DNA from: Nilaparvata lugens
Taxonomy: Eukaryota; Arthropoda; Insecta; Hemiptera; Delphacidae
NCBI RefSeq assembly: GCF_014356525.2
Contig: NC_052508.1
Coordinates: 37,897,113-37,961,112 of the forward strand
DNA: 64,000 nt
Direction: 5' to 3'
In this document: positions 11,125 through 22,832 of the stretch, one piece after another
Layout of the letters: every line of letters starts with the position of its first letter
Numbering within the stretch: position 1 is the first letter of the stretch
The notes under the pieces: generated by a model
What the model was told of the DNA's origin: nothing
The model's input: the letters and a program-made list of their open reading frames with translations, nothing else
Databases searched by the model: none
Position numbers and translations under genes: made by a program

Positions 11125-12183
11125 ATTGATTGATTATATGCCTTTATTAGGGCGGAGTTAGGACTCCTGGTCCTCTCTACCACACAACCCTTTACAATAG
11201 AAGAAAAATTCACATAATAAAACAGAAAAAAGATTACACATTATGTAATAAGATTACATAAGATTAACATAAGTAAATAAAACTCTTAATCAAAATACAA
11301 TTACAGATAATAAAAGAGAATTTTAAACTTAATTTATTAATACAATTGGAAGCAATATTTCAAATTCCACTAGAAAAATCATATAGGAAAACTTATCAGA
11401 AATGAAGAAATGAAGATCTAATCAAGTTGCCACTCATTCACACATGCACACAAAACAACCCTAAAAACAAAGATTTTACAAGGTATAATAATTATCATAA
11501 AACAGTATAAGATGAAATATTTTGTATCTGTAGTTGCATAAAAGGTAAAAGTGAGTTAAATTTATGTAGATTGATACAATGTAAATAGACAATAAAAATA
11601 AAGCTGAACCCGACCCAAGCCTAATCTGTGCCACCAGATCTCAGCCAATTCAATACTGCCGCGCCAAACAGAGCTCGATCGCCAATACTCTTCACAGTTG
11701 GAGGCAACAGATTCCAGATCCGGGAAGCTGATACATGGAATGATTTATTATAAATAGATTTTCTATGGTTTGGAATAACCAATAGTTGGGAGCCCTGCCT
11801 GGTACCTCTCACACTACGATCCCCAATAAAAACAAATTTATGAGCTAAATAACCTGGGGTTTTAAGATGCAACAGGTCATGAAGCAGCATCAGAATGTGA
11901 TACTCCCTCATTTGCTTGAGCTTTGGCACATGTAGTTGCTGGAAAAATGGGGTGATATGATCATCTCTTCTTAGATTGAAGATGAACCGGATGCAATAGT
12001 TCTGAGCCCTCTGCAGTCGCTCAGACAAGGCCACAGTCATGTCATTGATCACAATGTCACCGTAGGAGAAGTATGGGAAAATCAATGACTTAACCAGCAT
12101 CACTTTCACATGAAGAGGAATGAAGTCACTAACCTTCTTAAGCGAGTGGATACCTGCAAATACCTTATTACAGGTGGTGTTGA
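11121..12183 (-). pseudogene. 5'-truncated LINE (Jockey/CR1-like), ORF2 C-terminus
   Basis: Coding from about 12183 down to 11621 reads NKVFAGIHSLKKVSDFIP, then MLVKSLIFPYFSYGDIVIND and ASRIWNLLPPTVKS. This is the post-RT region of a Jockey/CR1-type ORF2, related to the LINE at 22.9-27.0 kb. The 3' UTR ends in AATAAA and an (AATC)n tail at 11121-11135. It was inserted in the (GA)n tract. Confidence 0.8.
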
Positions 12184-12350
12184 GAGAGAGAGAGAGAGAG
12201 AGAGAGTGAGCCCGAAGGAAAGGGTATGTGTAAGAGAGTGATGTGGTTGAGTGGGAGTGACAGAGTTCGATATATTATATGCTATATGGTGGGTGAGGAA
12301 TAATAGTGTGTCCCTTACGCTACACTCACAGATATAGATATATATATATA

Positions 12351-14500
12351 CAGGGTGATTCTTAATTATGGTAAAAAAATTCAATACGTGATAGTGGAGG
12401 TAAAAATAAGAGAAAAAGTTCTTATAAACATATATCCATAAACGCTTCATAAGCGAGCTATACAGGGTGAAAGATTTCGCCCGGAATTCAGTTCCTCTGA
12501 TGTAATACACCGATGCTGAATTGTTTGGGGACTAGTTCTTGGAAAACTTATGCTGGATTCATATGGAAAAATATCTGAAAAATTGAATAAAACTAGTCTG
12601 GAAGCTGTAGTGTGAGTAGTTTTTGAGAAAAAAGTTGAAATATGCAAAAAATCTGAGTAGAAAAACACAGACTTCTACGTTTGATGCCTAATGACTTTCT
12701 TTAATAACCAGTAAACAAATAATTTTTCGCAATAAAAATTGTAGAGAATTTAATTCTGAAAAGAATCATGTAAGCTGTGTAAACTAAATTTGAATAAAAG
12801 TTGAATGAAACGTATTATTACATATTATTATTACGTTACACTACAAAAATTTGCTGTTTTATGAGGAGAGAATTAATAACTCATAGGTTTGTAGCTGATT
12901 GCAAATAAAACATAGATTTAAATAACAGCTGTTCCAAAACAGCTGATTTATTTTGTTTTAAATAAGAAAATATTCAAAAGAAATTATCGCTGAAAGTTAT
13001 TTTTAGAAATATTTTAGCTCACTGTTGAACAAAACAACAAACTGTAAGTTATGCCTACTGTAACCGCGCTGTGTTTTTTGTTTTTTGTCAGTGCAGTTTA
13101 ATGTCAATCAATCTATTATTTGAAGGATACTAAAAGAGCAACAATTACATCCATACCACCTCCAGAAAGTTCATACTCTATTGCCACGAGACTGTATTCC
13201 CCGTGCTGGTATTTGCCGATGATTTTTAGAAACATTTGTTAACCCAAACTTTTTAACAACCGTTTTATTTACCGACAAGGCACACTTTACAAGAACAGCT
13301 ATCGTTAACGTCCACAACCAACATACTTGGGCAGAAGAGAATCCTCATGCCATCAATCCTAATCGTCCAAAACATCAGTTTTCAGTAAAAATTTGGGCAG
13401 GAATCATAGGAGATCATCTACTTCTGTTCGAGCTTCCTCACAGGCTTAATGGCATAATCTACTTAAACTTTTTGAGAGAGGAGCTATTTATCTTACTTGA
13501 TGATGTACCTCTTCAGTTGCGCCAAAACATTTGGTTTATGCATGATGGAGCTCCAGCACACTTCAGTGTTGCTGTTCCTGAACACCTGAATCACAGCTTT
13601 CCAAATCAATGGATAGGCCGAGGTGGGCCAGTACCACCATGGCCAGCTAGGTCACTAGACTTAAATCCTTTGGATTCTTATCTTTGGGGACACTGGAGAA
13701 CCTTGGTATACAATACTCCGATTGATACCATTGAAGAACTCCGATTAAGGATTTTGAACGGAATAGAAATGATAAAGCAGACTCCTGGAATATTTGAACG
13801 GGACCGACAATCGATGAGAAGACTTCTGAACATATGCATTCAGAACAACAGAGGTCACTTTGAACATCATCTTTAGTCTTTTGGTATAAGTTAAATGTCA
13901 TTTAGATATCTTACTTTCATATAAGAATCAAACTTTTCATGAAAAACAGAATATTTCATTTGCAATCAGCTACAACCTATGAGTTATTAGTTCTCTCCTC
14001 ATAAAACAGTAAATTTTTGTGGTGTAATGTACTACATAATAATACATTTTATTCAACTTTTATTCAAATTTAGTTTACACAGCTTACATGATTCTTTTCA
14101 GAATTAGATTCTCTACAATTTTTATTGCGAAAAATTATCTGTTTACTGGTCATTAAAGAAAGTTATTAGGCATCAAACGTAGAAGTCTGTGTTTTTCTAC
14201 TTAGATTTTTTGCATATTTCAACTTTTTTCTCAAAAACTACTCACACTACAGCTTCCAGACTAGTTTTATTCAATTTTTCAGATATTTTTCCATATGAAT
14301 CCAACATAAGTTTTCCAAGAACTAGTCCCCAAACAATTTAGCATCGGTGTATTTCACCAGAGGAACTGAATTCCGGGCGAAATCTTTCACCCTGTATAGC
14401 TCGCTTATGAAGCGTTTATGGATATATGTTTATAAGAACTTTTTCTCTTATTTTTACCTCCACTATCACGTATTGAATTTTTTTACCATAATTAAGAATC

Positions 14501-14505
<5 letters not shown>
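12351..14505 (+). mobile_element. Mariner-like element with ~560-bp inverted repeats
   Basis: The left end CAGGGTGATTCTTAATTATG at 12351 is mirrored by CATAATTAAGAATCACCCT ending at 14505, with TA on both outer sides. The inverted match continues inward for about 560 bp (to about 12915 and 13950), far longer than usual mariner ends. A transposase remnant lies between the arms. Confidence 0.88.
13090..13876 (+). pseudogene. Mariner-like (DDE_3) transposase, N-terminally truncated
   Basis: Reading from about 13110: one stop near 13220, then open to 13876. Motifs in order: LFTDKAHFTR (first catalytic Asp; family members usually have TDE), NIWFMHDGAPAHF (second Asp) and SLDLNPLDSYLWG (third acidic position). 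HTH domains are absent. Belongs to the insect family with MHDGAPAHF and GRGGPV motifs. Length of about 255 codons against roughly 350-400 for full relatives. Confidence 0.8.

Positions 14506-14551
<46 letters not shown>
14506..14551. repeat. (TA)n microsatellite
   Basis: Alternating TA just outside the right end of the mariner-like element; it hides the exact TA duplication. Confidence 0.9.
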
Positions 14552-14554
<3 letters not shown>

Positions 14555-14652
14555 GCATTTATGGATATATGTTTATGAGAACTTTTTTCTTATTTTTACC
14601 TCTACTATCACTTATTAAATTATTTTACAATAATTAAGAATCACTCTGTATA
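14552..14652. repeat. Extra partial right end of the mariner-like family
   Basis: Contains gaagcatttatggatatatg and ends ttaagaatcactctgta, the outer ~100 bp of the same inverted repeat as 14405-14505 with several changes. It may be a second, older terminus or a duplication. Confidence 0.7.
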
Positions 14653-15215
14653 TATAGTACATAAACCATATCCATAGATTTTGGAAGCGGCATGCTATCT
14701 TTTCAATCTTTTGAAACAGCATTTATTGTCTAAGGGTGGTGAAAGAAGTTTTCTGCATTCCATAACAACAATCTGCAGACTGACGTCTCGGGTATTAGAA
14801 CCAAAAGGCCTTGCTTTATAGAACTATAAATACTCATTCAGTATTACAATGCCTTGCTTCCATGAAACAAAGCAAATGTTTCCCGTTAGGTAATTCTGGA
14901 AAGCCCGGTCAATTTGTCATCGGTGATGTCCAGGTAGAACTACCCTGCTCATAGACTATGTTCACTGAAGCGTAAAACCAAAGTTAACCAAATGCTTCTA
15001 TTTCTAAAAATTCTAGTGCCAGGTATAAAGTATGCACTTTTACTGCACAGTTCCTGCACTTTGGCGGCAGGAAATATTTAACATGTGTTTTCCATATTGT
15101 ACCCTTCCTGGAAAAAATAGATTTTTGTTCAGTATTGTTTGCCTCCCCTCTACGAGGATGCTACCTGTGCGTTTGCGTTGCGAGTTCAATAGTTGACAAA
15201 ACACATTCAGTCGAC

Positions 15216-15532
15216 ATGGAATTGGTCAAGGAAATCGTAACGCTCCGCAATACTACATTATATCATATTGACGATGGATTTTTCTATCGGGTGACCTCCA
15301 GCGACCAAACGCGTATCTATTTAAAATGTAATGTACGCGAGTGTGCAAGTCGCGCCTCAATGCCACTTCGTATGGCAAATAGAACTTTTGATAGTTTTCT
15401 TATCACTATTAATCATAATCATCTTCCCAACCCAACGTTTGTTGGTGTTATCGTGTTGAGGGAGTGCATATTGCAACGTTGTTCCAGGGAAACAACAGAG
15501 CCACGACACATCTTTGATGAAGAGTGTGCCAA
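15216..15532 (+). CDS. FLYWCH zinc-finger exon of the MULE transposase
   Basis: The open frame runs from 15135; the likely start is the Met at 15216 (MELVKEIVTLRNTTLYHIDD). It shows YRVTSSDQTRIYLKCN...ECAS ... NHNHLP, i.e. aromatic residues, C-x4-C and H-x-H of a FLYWCH domain, followed by an ECILQRCSRETTEPRHI segment typical of what follows FLYWCH in MULE proteins. The frame ends at a good donor, GCCAA|GTAAGT, so this is probably exon 1. No later transposase exon is seen. Copy 2 lacks it (deletion of about 1.5 kb). Confidence 0.65.
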
Positions 15533-16454
15533 GTAAGTACCCACATCATCATTATTTTCAAGTTCAAGTACGTATATGGAGTATTATATAAAATCTAACC
15601 GCATGTAATATACACTTATTATTAACATTTATAATAATCTCCATCAGAAGTTAAGTAATTCTTATTGTCCCAGTGAAATACGTTCCCTTAAAGTTTCTAT
15701 TCCCTTCATATCTATTCTTCGATGAATATCACAAGGAATCATATTAATAAAAATCTAGTGCTTGATTTGATGTAATTCTTTCGATGTGATGTAAGCTTTT
15801 GAGAAATAATTTGTAATTGTTAAAATGAATCGAGTCTAATTAATCACAGTTTATGAAGTTCTAATTTAAATGGGTAGATATAGTTAACATAACAGCGCAG
15901 AGTGACTGGGTGGAAACGTCAAATTTTTTATTGTTCAACATACACACACATTATTTACATACATATAAAAACAAAATGATACACAATTTTTTTAGAACAA
16001 TAATGCTCAAGGTAAAAACCTGTGAGGGGAGAAAAATCTAAATTTTCACATGAAAACGTCACTCGAGAATAATTATATCACCCGGCCTCACAACAGAGAG
16101 TCTTAGAGTCCTTGACTTAGAATAGTTAATCTCACAGTTGTACAGTCAGTGTGAGTGAGATTTTCTGCACACATCATGCGTGAATACGCCGGTTGGATCG
16201 ACTCGTATAATTTGAGGATGGTGATAATGATGAGGAAACATGATTCATCATTTTATCAATTCGAAGATCAGCCTTCAAAAATTTAGGTCAACTTATACAT
16301 TTCAACTCACGTTGCTACACGTTTCAACTTAGCAAAAGGACAGAGGGAATTAGTATCATTATTCTCTAGTGCCCTGGAAATATCTCTGTTATTGTTCTTG
16401 GTACCTTATACAAAAGGGACTCCATAATACAAAAACAAATCAGTCCTTGCCGGA

Positions 16455-16600
16455 CAAAGCTAGAGGAAGAAGAAAAAGAAGAAGAAGAAGAAGATGACAG
16501 GAGGAGAAGAAGAACAAGCGAGAAGAAGAAGAAGATAATAGAAAAAGGAGACAGAAGAATAAGGAAGAAGAGGAAGAAGATGAACAATAATAAGAAGAAA
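16455..16600. repeat. AAG-rich low-complexity tract
   Basis: AGAAGAAGAAGATG-type repeats. Its right edge is one breakpoint of the deletion seen in copy 2 (GGAAGAAGATGAAC is shared). Confidence 0.8.
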
Positions 16601-17154
16601 AAATATAGATAGGAGATGATTATAACCGTTGAGTACACTATTTTATCTATAACCACTCTTTTGACGAATTGAAAACTTATAAATTACTGGTGGTACTCCC
16701 ATACAGTAACAGTCAGGGGTGTATTCAAATACCGTTGGATAACATCTTTCCAATATTGTTCCATTCATCTAGAAGTATATAATCTGTTCTTTCTTACATT
16801 GATATCACTTATGTATATAAGTTACTGCAGAATCAAAATTATTTTATATTGACTGAACAATTAAAAGTCACATTGAAATAGTTATTTTGGAGTTTGGTAG
16901 AAATAATACCTTTATGGAACTCAATTTATTCATTAAAGGCAATCTACATAATTCTAATAGGTTCTGATAACACATAATGATAAAATAGGTGTTCAATGAA
17001 TTAATGAAGCCTAACAACTTGAAATATATTTCAAATTATTTAAGATTAAATTGATTCTACCTCGGTGCAAGTCAGCTTTACATTTGTACATGTATCATTG
17101 TATTGAATTATTAAATATTTGATGATTTTGGTAAAACGACATTTTAATCCTGGA

Positions 17155-17760
17155 CTAGTAGTTCTATGAACAGTAGACCTCGCGCAGTTATAAAACACAG
17201 CCTCGTCTCATACTGTCCATAAGAGTAAATCCTGTTTGTATGTTGTGTCGGCAAGATGTCGGTGTGAAAACGGCTAATGGCTGTTGGGGTTAGTGTATCA
17301 AAAATATGCTAACATCAAAATCTAATCTCCTTCAACTTACTGGCAACAGGTCAGACCGAGTTGAAAGCAGATAAAGGTCGAGAGAAAATACTATGTTTTC
17401 TTTCCGTTATTAATTGCATGCGTCATTGCATGCAATGAATAGTCAACACGACAGCTTATTTTTACTAAGTTACATTGATATATTAATTGCATGCGTTATT
17501 GCATGCAATAAAAATCCACTCAACAGCTGAATTATGGATGATTCTATTCTGATTTTAACTGTAATATTGGCGTTCGAAGTAGACTTTACCTATTGTATTA
17601 ACCTTAAAATGCAAAATTTTCAAAAAACCTTGTACATACGTCGAGGCACAATTTAAAAAGAAATATACCTGTCAAATTTCATGGTAATCTATTGCTGCGT
17701 TTCGCCGTAATTGAGGAACATATAAACATAAAGAGAAATGCAAAGCCGTCGACTTGAATC
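17155..17760 (+). repeat. Dispersed repeat family with tagttctrtgaacagtagacct start
   Basis: Starts tagtagttctatgaacagta and ends near ttcgctcggtcaataaa. Related pieces: 35345-35760, 37540-37575, 38880-39000, 47785-48185 plus 51466-51710, 53694-53930 (inverted) and 62185-62930. Two palindromes, TTAATTGCATGCGTCATTGC and its neighbour with GCGTTATTGC, lie near 17410-17510. No coding; class unknown. Confidence 0.75.
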
Positions 17761-18569
17761 TTAGAACTCATTTCGCTCGGTCAATAAATCGAAATTTTAA
17801 GAAACCACAAATATCCTGGATGAAAAGGGGAATCAATTGTTATGTATAGATTTGAATCTGAATGTCTAGGATCCACTAAACAGTCTACTAAATTCATAAT
17901 TTTTTCTCCACAGGAGAAACGTTTAAAGCTGGCATCAAATGATGTCACCACATTATTAACATATGTAAATTATATATTTATATATGTATGTCACGTGGAT
18001 TGAAGGAGCGTTGTTTGTGACGTTGTTTGTTGATTGAAGGAAGATTCTATTTTACTATTCAAATAAATCATAATGTAATTTACTTATCCACTTCGAGATT
18101 TACATAGTGATAATAAGTAGGAAATGAAATGTATAGCAAACACTTCAGTTGCTATGTAGGCCTACTGTATTGTATTATGTAGTGTCTTATATTTTACTAA
18201 AGTGATGAAGTATCAGAAAATACTATCATTCAGCATTGTTATGTATTATTTTCAATGTCATTTTTTTTCTCTTTCTTTTCAATAATTTAAAATTTGTTAT
18301 TATTTTAAATAAGTAGATAACTTAACTATTGTTTGTTTTTAATCATATTATTTGTATTTATTTTTTCGTATTGTTATAATACTTGATAGAGAGTTGAGTG
18401 TAAGAGAGGGTCAACTGCGCCCTAACTTCGCTTTCTAAGAAAAATAAAGGCAGTCATTCTATTCATGTCACCATAATATATATATGTATTAAACAACAGA
18501 CGCTTTCTAAGATAAATAAAGGCAGTCATTCTATTCTATTCATGTCACCATAATATATATGTATATATA

Positions 18570-18913
18570 TTAAAAAACAGATGACATCCAATTTATTGGA
18601 GCGAATGGAATGCCTTCATCTTCATGTGTAGGCAACACACCACACCAACCTTGTTCCTGTGAGACTGACCTTGTCTCTGTGACACTACACTTGTTCGAAT
18701 GGGACTCTACCCCTCTTCTTGTTCCACTGACACTACTTGTTCCAGTGAGACAGACCTTGTCTCTGTGAGACTCACCTTGTCTTTGTGGGAACTTGTTCCT
18801 GTGAGACTGCCATTTATAAAACTACTTGTTCCTATGAAACTTGTCTCTGTGACACTAATATCGTTCAAAAACACTACTTGTCTCTGTGAGAACTTGTCTC
18901 TGTGATACTACCC
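18570..18913. repeat. Right terminal inverted repeat of MULE copy 1
   Basis: Complement of the left end: cttgtctctgtgagac units, ending gaacttgtctctgtgatact then ACCC. One full CTTGTCTCTGTGAGACTCAC unit here against three in copy 2. Confidence 0.88.
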
Positions 18914-18922
18914 AAAAAAATG
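18914..18922. repeat. Target-site duplication, right of MULE copy 1
   Basis: AAAAAAATG, identical to 8389-8397. Confidence 0.7.
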
Positions 18923-19179
18923 TGTGAGTAACTAAGGATTTCAGACAGTTTGATAATTATATTTAGGTATGTTTCTTACCGAAGAACAATGTCCTAGAAT
19001 TGGCTGGTAATTCGATAACACTCTGTATAGTGTAGATTGGTATAGATAAATAGATTTGTTATTTAGTACCCTCATGATGCTGCCACACATTTATAAGATT
19101 AAAATTTCAAGGAAATTTTGTAATTTTTCACCATTATTATCTTGGCATTTTAGAACCCATTATTCCATAAACATTTTTC

Positions 19180-19185
19180 TTTATT
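19180..19185 (-). promoter_or_regulatory. Candidate polyadenylation signal of CDKAL1
   Basis: AATAAA on the minus strand (TTTATT on plus), about 260 nt after the CDKAL1 stop and about 270 nt before the end of MULE copy 1. Position fits a short 3' UTR; cleavage site not determined. Confidence 0.45.
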
Positions 19186-19446
19186 TGAATGTAAGGAAAC
19201 CACTCACTAGTCAAAAACACTTCATCGTTTTACAGAAAAGAGTGATAAGATCATAAAATAGAAATCAAGCGTCAAACATTCTCCTCTTCTCCGTTACCCG
19301 GTACATATTCACTTGGTGACATTGGATAAGTATAAGTGACAAAAAATAAAATGTTACAAGTAGGATTTTCATTTTTTAATGTATACTGAATAATAATTAT
19401 CACAATGATATTGCAGTGTTCTTTGATTTCAACTAAAACAATACTA

Positions 19447-19677
19447 CTATAGAAAGAACACCCAAAACAATCTAGCAATAACCAAAACAATGATAACAAA
19501 GAAAGTGTAAGGCAGCGATTTAGCAGAATTGATATCGAAAGCATCTGATTTTAGAAGAGTGGCAGGGGTTTCCCCGACAACACAGAGAACCTCTCCGACC
19601 ATGGAGTGCTTGCTGGCCGTAGTGATTTTCACCTCCAGCATCTTGCCAAGCCATTTCGGATTCTTCTCAACTAATAC
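19447..19677 (-). CDS. CDKAL1: CDKAL1 last exon: TRAM end and C-terminal tail anchor
   Basis: 231 nt including the TAG stop at 19447-19449; acceptor atttcag. It encodes [18 protein letters not shown], then a short linker and a hydrophobic end ([20 protein letters not shown]) that fits a tail-anchor membrane helix with almost nothing after it. The linker between TRAM and anchor is shorter than I recall for vertebrate CDKAL1. A canonical polyadenylation signal lies about 260 bp downstream. Confidence 0.93.
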   Translation of the reverse strand, partial: VLVEKNPKWLGKMLEVKITTASKHSMVGEVLCVVGETPATLLKSDAFDINSAKSLPYTFFVIIVLVIARLFWVFFL

Positions 19678-22600
19678 CTGAAATACATGAAATAAAAATG
19701 TTAATGTTCATGACTCAGTTTGCAATAAAGCGGCTTAATTTGAAATCTCTATTGAATAGAAAATGTCATGGAGATTGTGATAATAAACGACCGTTCAATC
19801 ACTATAGAAATGTAGAAACGGTAACACGAATTGAACCAGCATGAGATTTCAACTCCGATGCAACTCAACTTGTCCCAGCTCTACTTCCTTTTACAATTAC
19901 CTGTTTATAATATCACATAATGACATACTAACGTGGTACCATAGAAGAGGGATAGCATAAGAATATATCCCATGATATAAGGCGTTTATGTTCCAAATTT
20001 CACTGTCAACTCAAGTCGATAATCCAAGTATTTATTTTTAGTGAAGCTATGAGACGCTGGTTGTCTCTCAAACTGTGCCGTTCTTTCACTCACCTGTCAA
20101 CCCAATTAGCCAATCGGAGAGCTTCCTGGCCTGCCGAATCTAAAAACGCTCTCTGGAAACGCCTGAAAAAACGCTTAATATGGTCTGGCCCTAATAATAG
20201 ACAGTAGTCGACGGTAATCGGCTTGAAATTCGGAACATGAAAGACCTATACCATGGGATATCTCTTATGCTATATTTTCTCTATGGTGGTATAAAGTGAT
20301 TACAATGTTATTATAAACGATTTAAAAGAACGACATCCGCTTTGGATGAATGTGAATCCCGCTTTGGTTGCCTACAAATCCAGTAGGAGGAACCAATCAA
20401 AACGATTCTACTAGAAAAACTCGTATGGCTATCTGTTGGTGTTTGCCTGATATATACATAAATCTATTAGTCCAGGCGCTGGCTTACATTGAGCATACAT
20501 GAGAGAGGCAGAGAATTTAACTTCGGATTATTGTTAGGGGGTCTTTAGTGTATATGAAACTCGATGTCGTCACGTCCCAGGGTGGCCGACAGATTGGGGG
20601 AGAGTGGGGTAAGTTGTAAAAAACGCGCGCTTATAAAATCGCTTGTCCTGCAGTTACTATTCATAGTACTGCTTTGTATTTTTTCTCAACATTATGTACA
20701 CATAACTGGCTTTCAATGTGGTCCTACACATATATCTAGAAAAATGTATTTTTTATTATGGACTTTTTTTTATTTCTCGAATAGTCTTTGCATTCAAATT
20801 ATGTATTTCAGGAACGCTATCTTATGTACTGTTCACCGCTCATAACTTGGCTTCTGAGGTCTGAGGCGTAGGGGGGGGGGGAATTAACGAGTGGCGCCAT
20901 GTTGTTGACGACTCGGTAGTGTGACTACAAACCCTAAACAGCAGTTGACCGGAGTAAACGTTGAAATGTTGTGTTATTTTTTCATTAAGTTAGTAGCCGT
21001 TTTAAAATAATTATTGAAATATTTATAGCGATTTATTAAATTAGTTTTAAAATTGTTATAGTGATTTTGTGGAATAACCTCAGTAGAACTAGCATTTTTA
21101 CAATGTCACAGACTGGGGTAACTTCTAATTGTCACGATATGTATGTACATTTTGATTTATTTTTAGTAAAATATATGTTGGATGAACAATATTGAAAACC
21201 AATAGAGAGTAACTTAACCATTATCCCCGTTATATTGTCATAAAATCCACCCTTTTTAGTACATCTTATAATAAGTCTTAACGAAGTGATATTCAGAAAA
21301 AAACAATGATTTTTTTAGTTTCATCGAAAAAGTTGAATTCTGAGTTGAAAGTTGAACTTGAATCTTAAACTCTATTATTTTATGTAACGACTAAAAACAT
21401 TAGGATGTAATTTTACTTATAGATCGCTGGTTAAATTACAAATTTGGTGGGATGTACATCTTAATATTGGCGAAGGCAAATAGACCACAGCGTTTGTGTA
21501 CTCGCTACCTGGCTCTCCAGTGCCATATGTCAACTAGATCGACTGCATTCCTTCTAGAGGCCAAGTTACGAGCGGCGAACAGTATTTTCGGTCGCTGAAC
21601 ACGATTTTTCAACTCTCAAGCCTTAATAATTGATAATTCTAATCATAATATACAAATTATGGTCAAAATTACAAACTTCATCCTCATTATCATTATTTAT
21701 GATTACATTGTAATGTGTTTCTCAGTCGATAAAAAACTAATATTTCATGAAGAGAGAATACTTATTCGATTTACTTCAATGATAGCTTTGGAATTGCGAA
21801 AGTCAAGTAATGGATTAAGTGTTAAGCAAATAATAGAGGTTACCCCATAAAGAGTACCGTGTAACAGGAATAAAATATTTTCTTAATACAAATTTAAAGT
21901 TGAAGCACAAATAATGCCAATTACTCCCATGTGATATGACTAAATATTTCATTACAAAGGAAATAAAACTCTTTACATCAAAGTTATTAACGAGATGTTA
22001 ATAACTTAATATTTAATAGATTCTATTAGATTAAACATAACTTATCATACACTTGATGAACATATGTGTTTGTCAAGTTCCGTTCAATCTAATAGAATCT
22101 ATAAAGATTAAGTTATTAACATTTTGTTAATAACTTAGGTGTAAACGCAGTTCTATCAATTCATTTCTGTATCTACGAATAGATACTTTTCATCTTGCTG
22201 AGTTTGACTGATTGGCTTGGGATGGTACTTGAATGGAAGTGGAATTGATTGAGTACTTTGTAATCTACATAAATAAAGTACTGGCTTATAGACTTTATAA
22301 AATAGCTTACAATACAGCAAAATTATAGATGAATGTACATAATATAGACTAAGAAAATAATTATTGAACTGTATATGATACGAAAAACTATTTGTAATAA
22401 CTAAAGATAATATTGTTATGCATCTACATAAATTGGCGGAGCTTTGGACATATCAATGTCCATTCTTCAGAAAGAATATTGAAAATATCCTTCCCACTAA
22501 CTCTCTACCAAAACGTTAATTTCATCAATTCAACTTAGGATTTATTTATAAATGGAAATATTGTAAAAGTTTTAATTAATATGAATATTCAAGAGAAAGA

Positions 22601-22764
22601 AAAACAGAAAATTAACAAAGTAAAATAATTATATAGGTAGATAAGATCAAATCATTGATTAATAGAATGGAGTAGGCTGAAAGTAGATCAGGGTAATCAA
22701 CTTTTAGTAATATACAACAGTATGCAGTGAATAATTAAAAAAAACATGAGTTTATATAATATAT

Positions 22765-22832
<68 letters not shown>

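Larger units (their letters stand above)
8398..18913 (+). mobile_element. Giant Mutator-like element (MULE), copy 1, 10.5 kb
   Basis: Starts GGGATATTTCACAGAG and ends CTCTGTGATACTACCC, i.e. the same end inverted. A 9-bp direct duplication flanks it. Terminal inverted repeats of about 345 bp are made of CACAGAGACAAG-type units. A FLYWCH zinc-finger exon (15216-15532) is the only transposase-type coding left. 8398-11120, about 14935-15071 and 16573-18913 match copy 2 (40910-52804) at roughly 97-98% by eye. Nested cargo: a foldback MITE, a LINE fragment, a mariner-like element and its extra end. The catalytic part of the transposase is not visible, so non-autonomous. It ends about 530 bp past the CDKAL1 stop. 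Confidence 0.85.

Noticed and set aside
12106..12510. 134-codon minus-strand ORF and its mirror at 14347-14553
   Set aside because: Both read the long inverted ends of the mariner-like element and the (GA)n/(TA)n tracts.
16366..16656. 96-codon minus-strand ORF rich in Ser, Phe and Leu
   Set aside because: Translation of an AAG-rich low-complexity tract.
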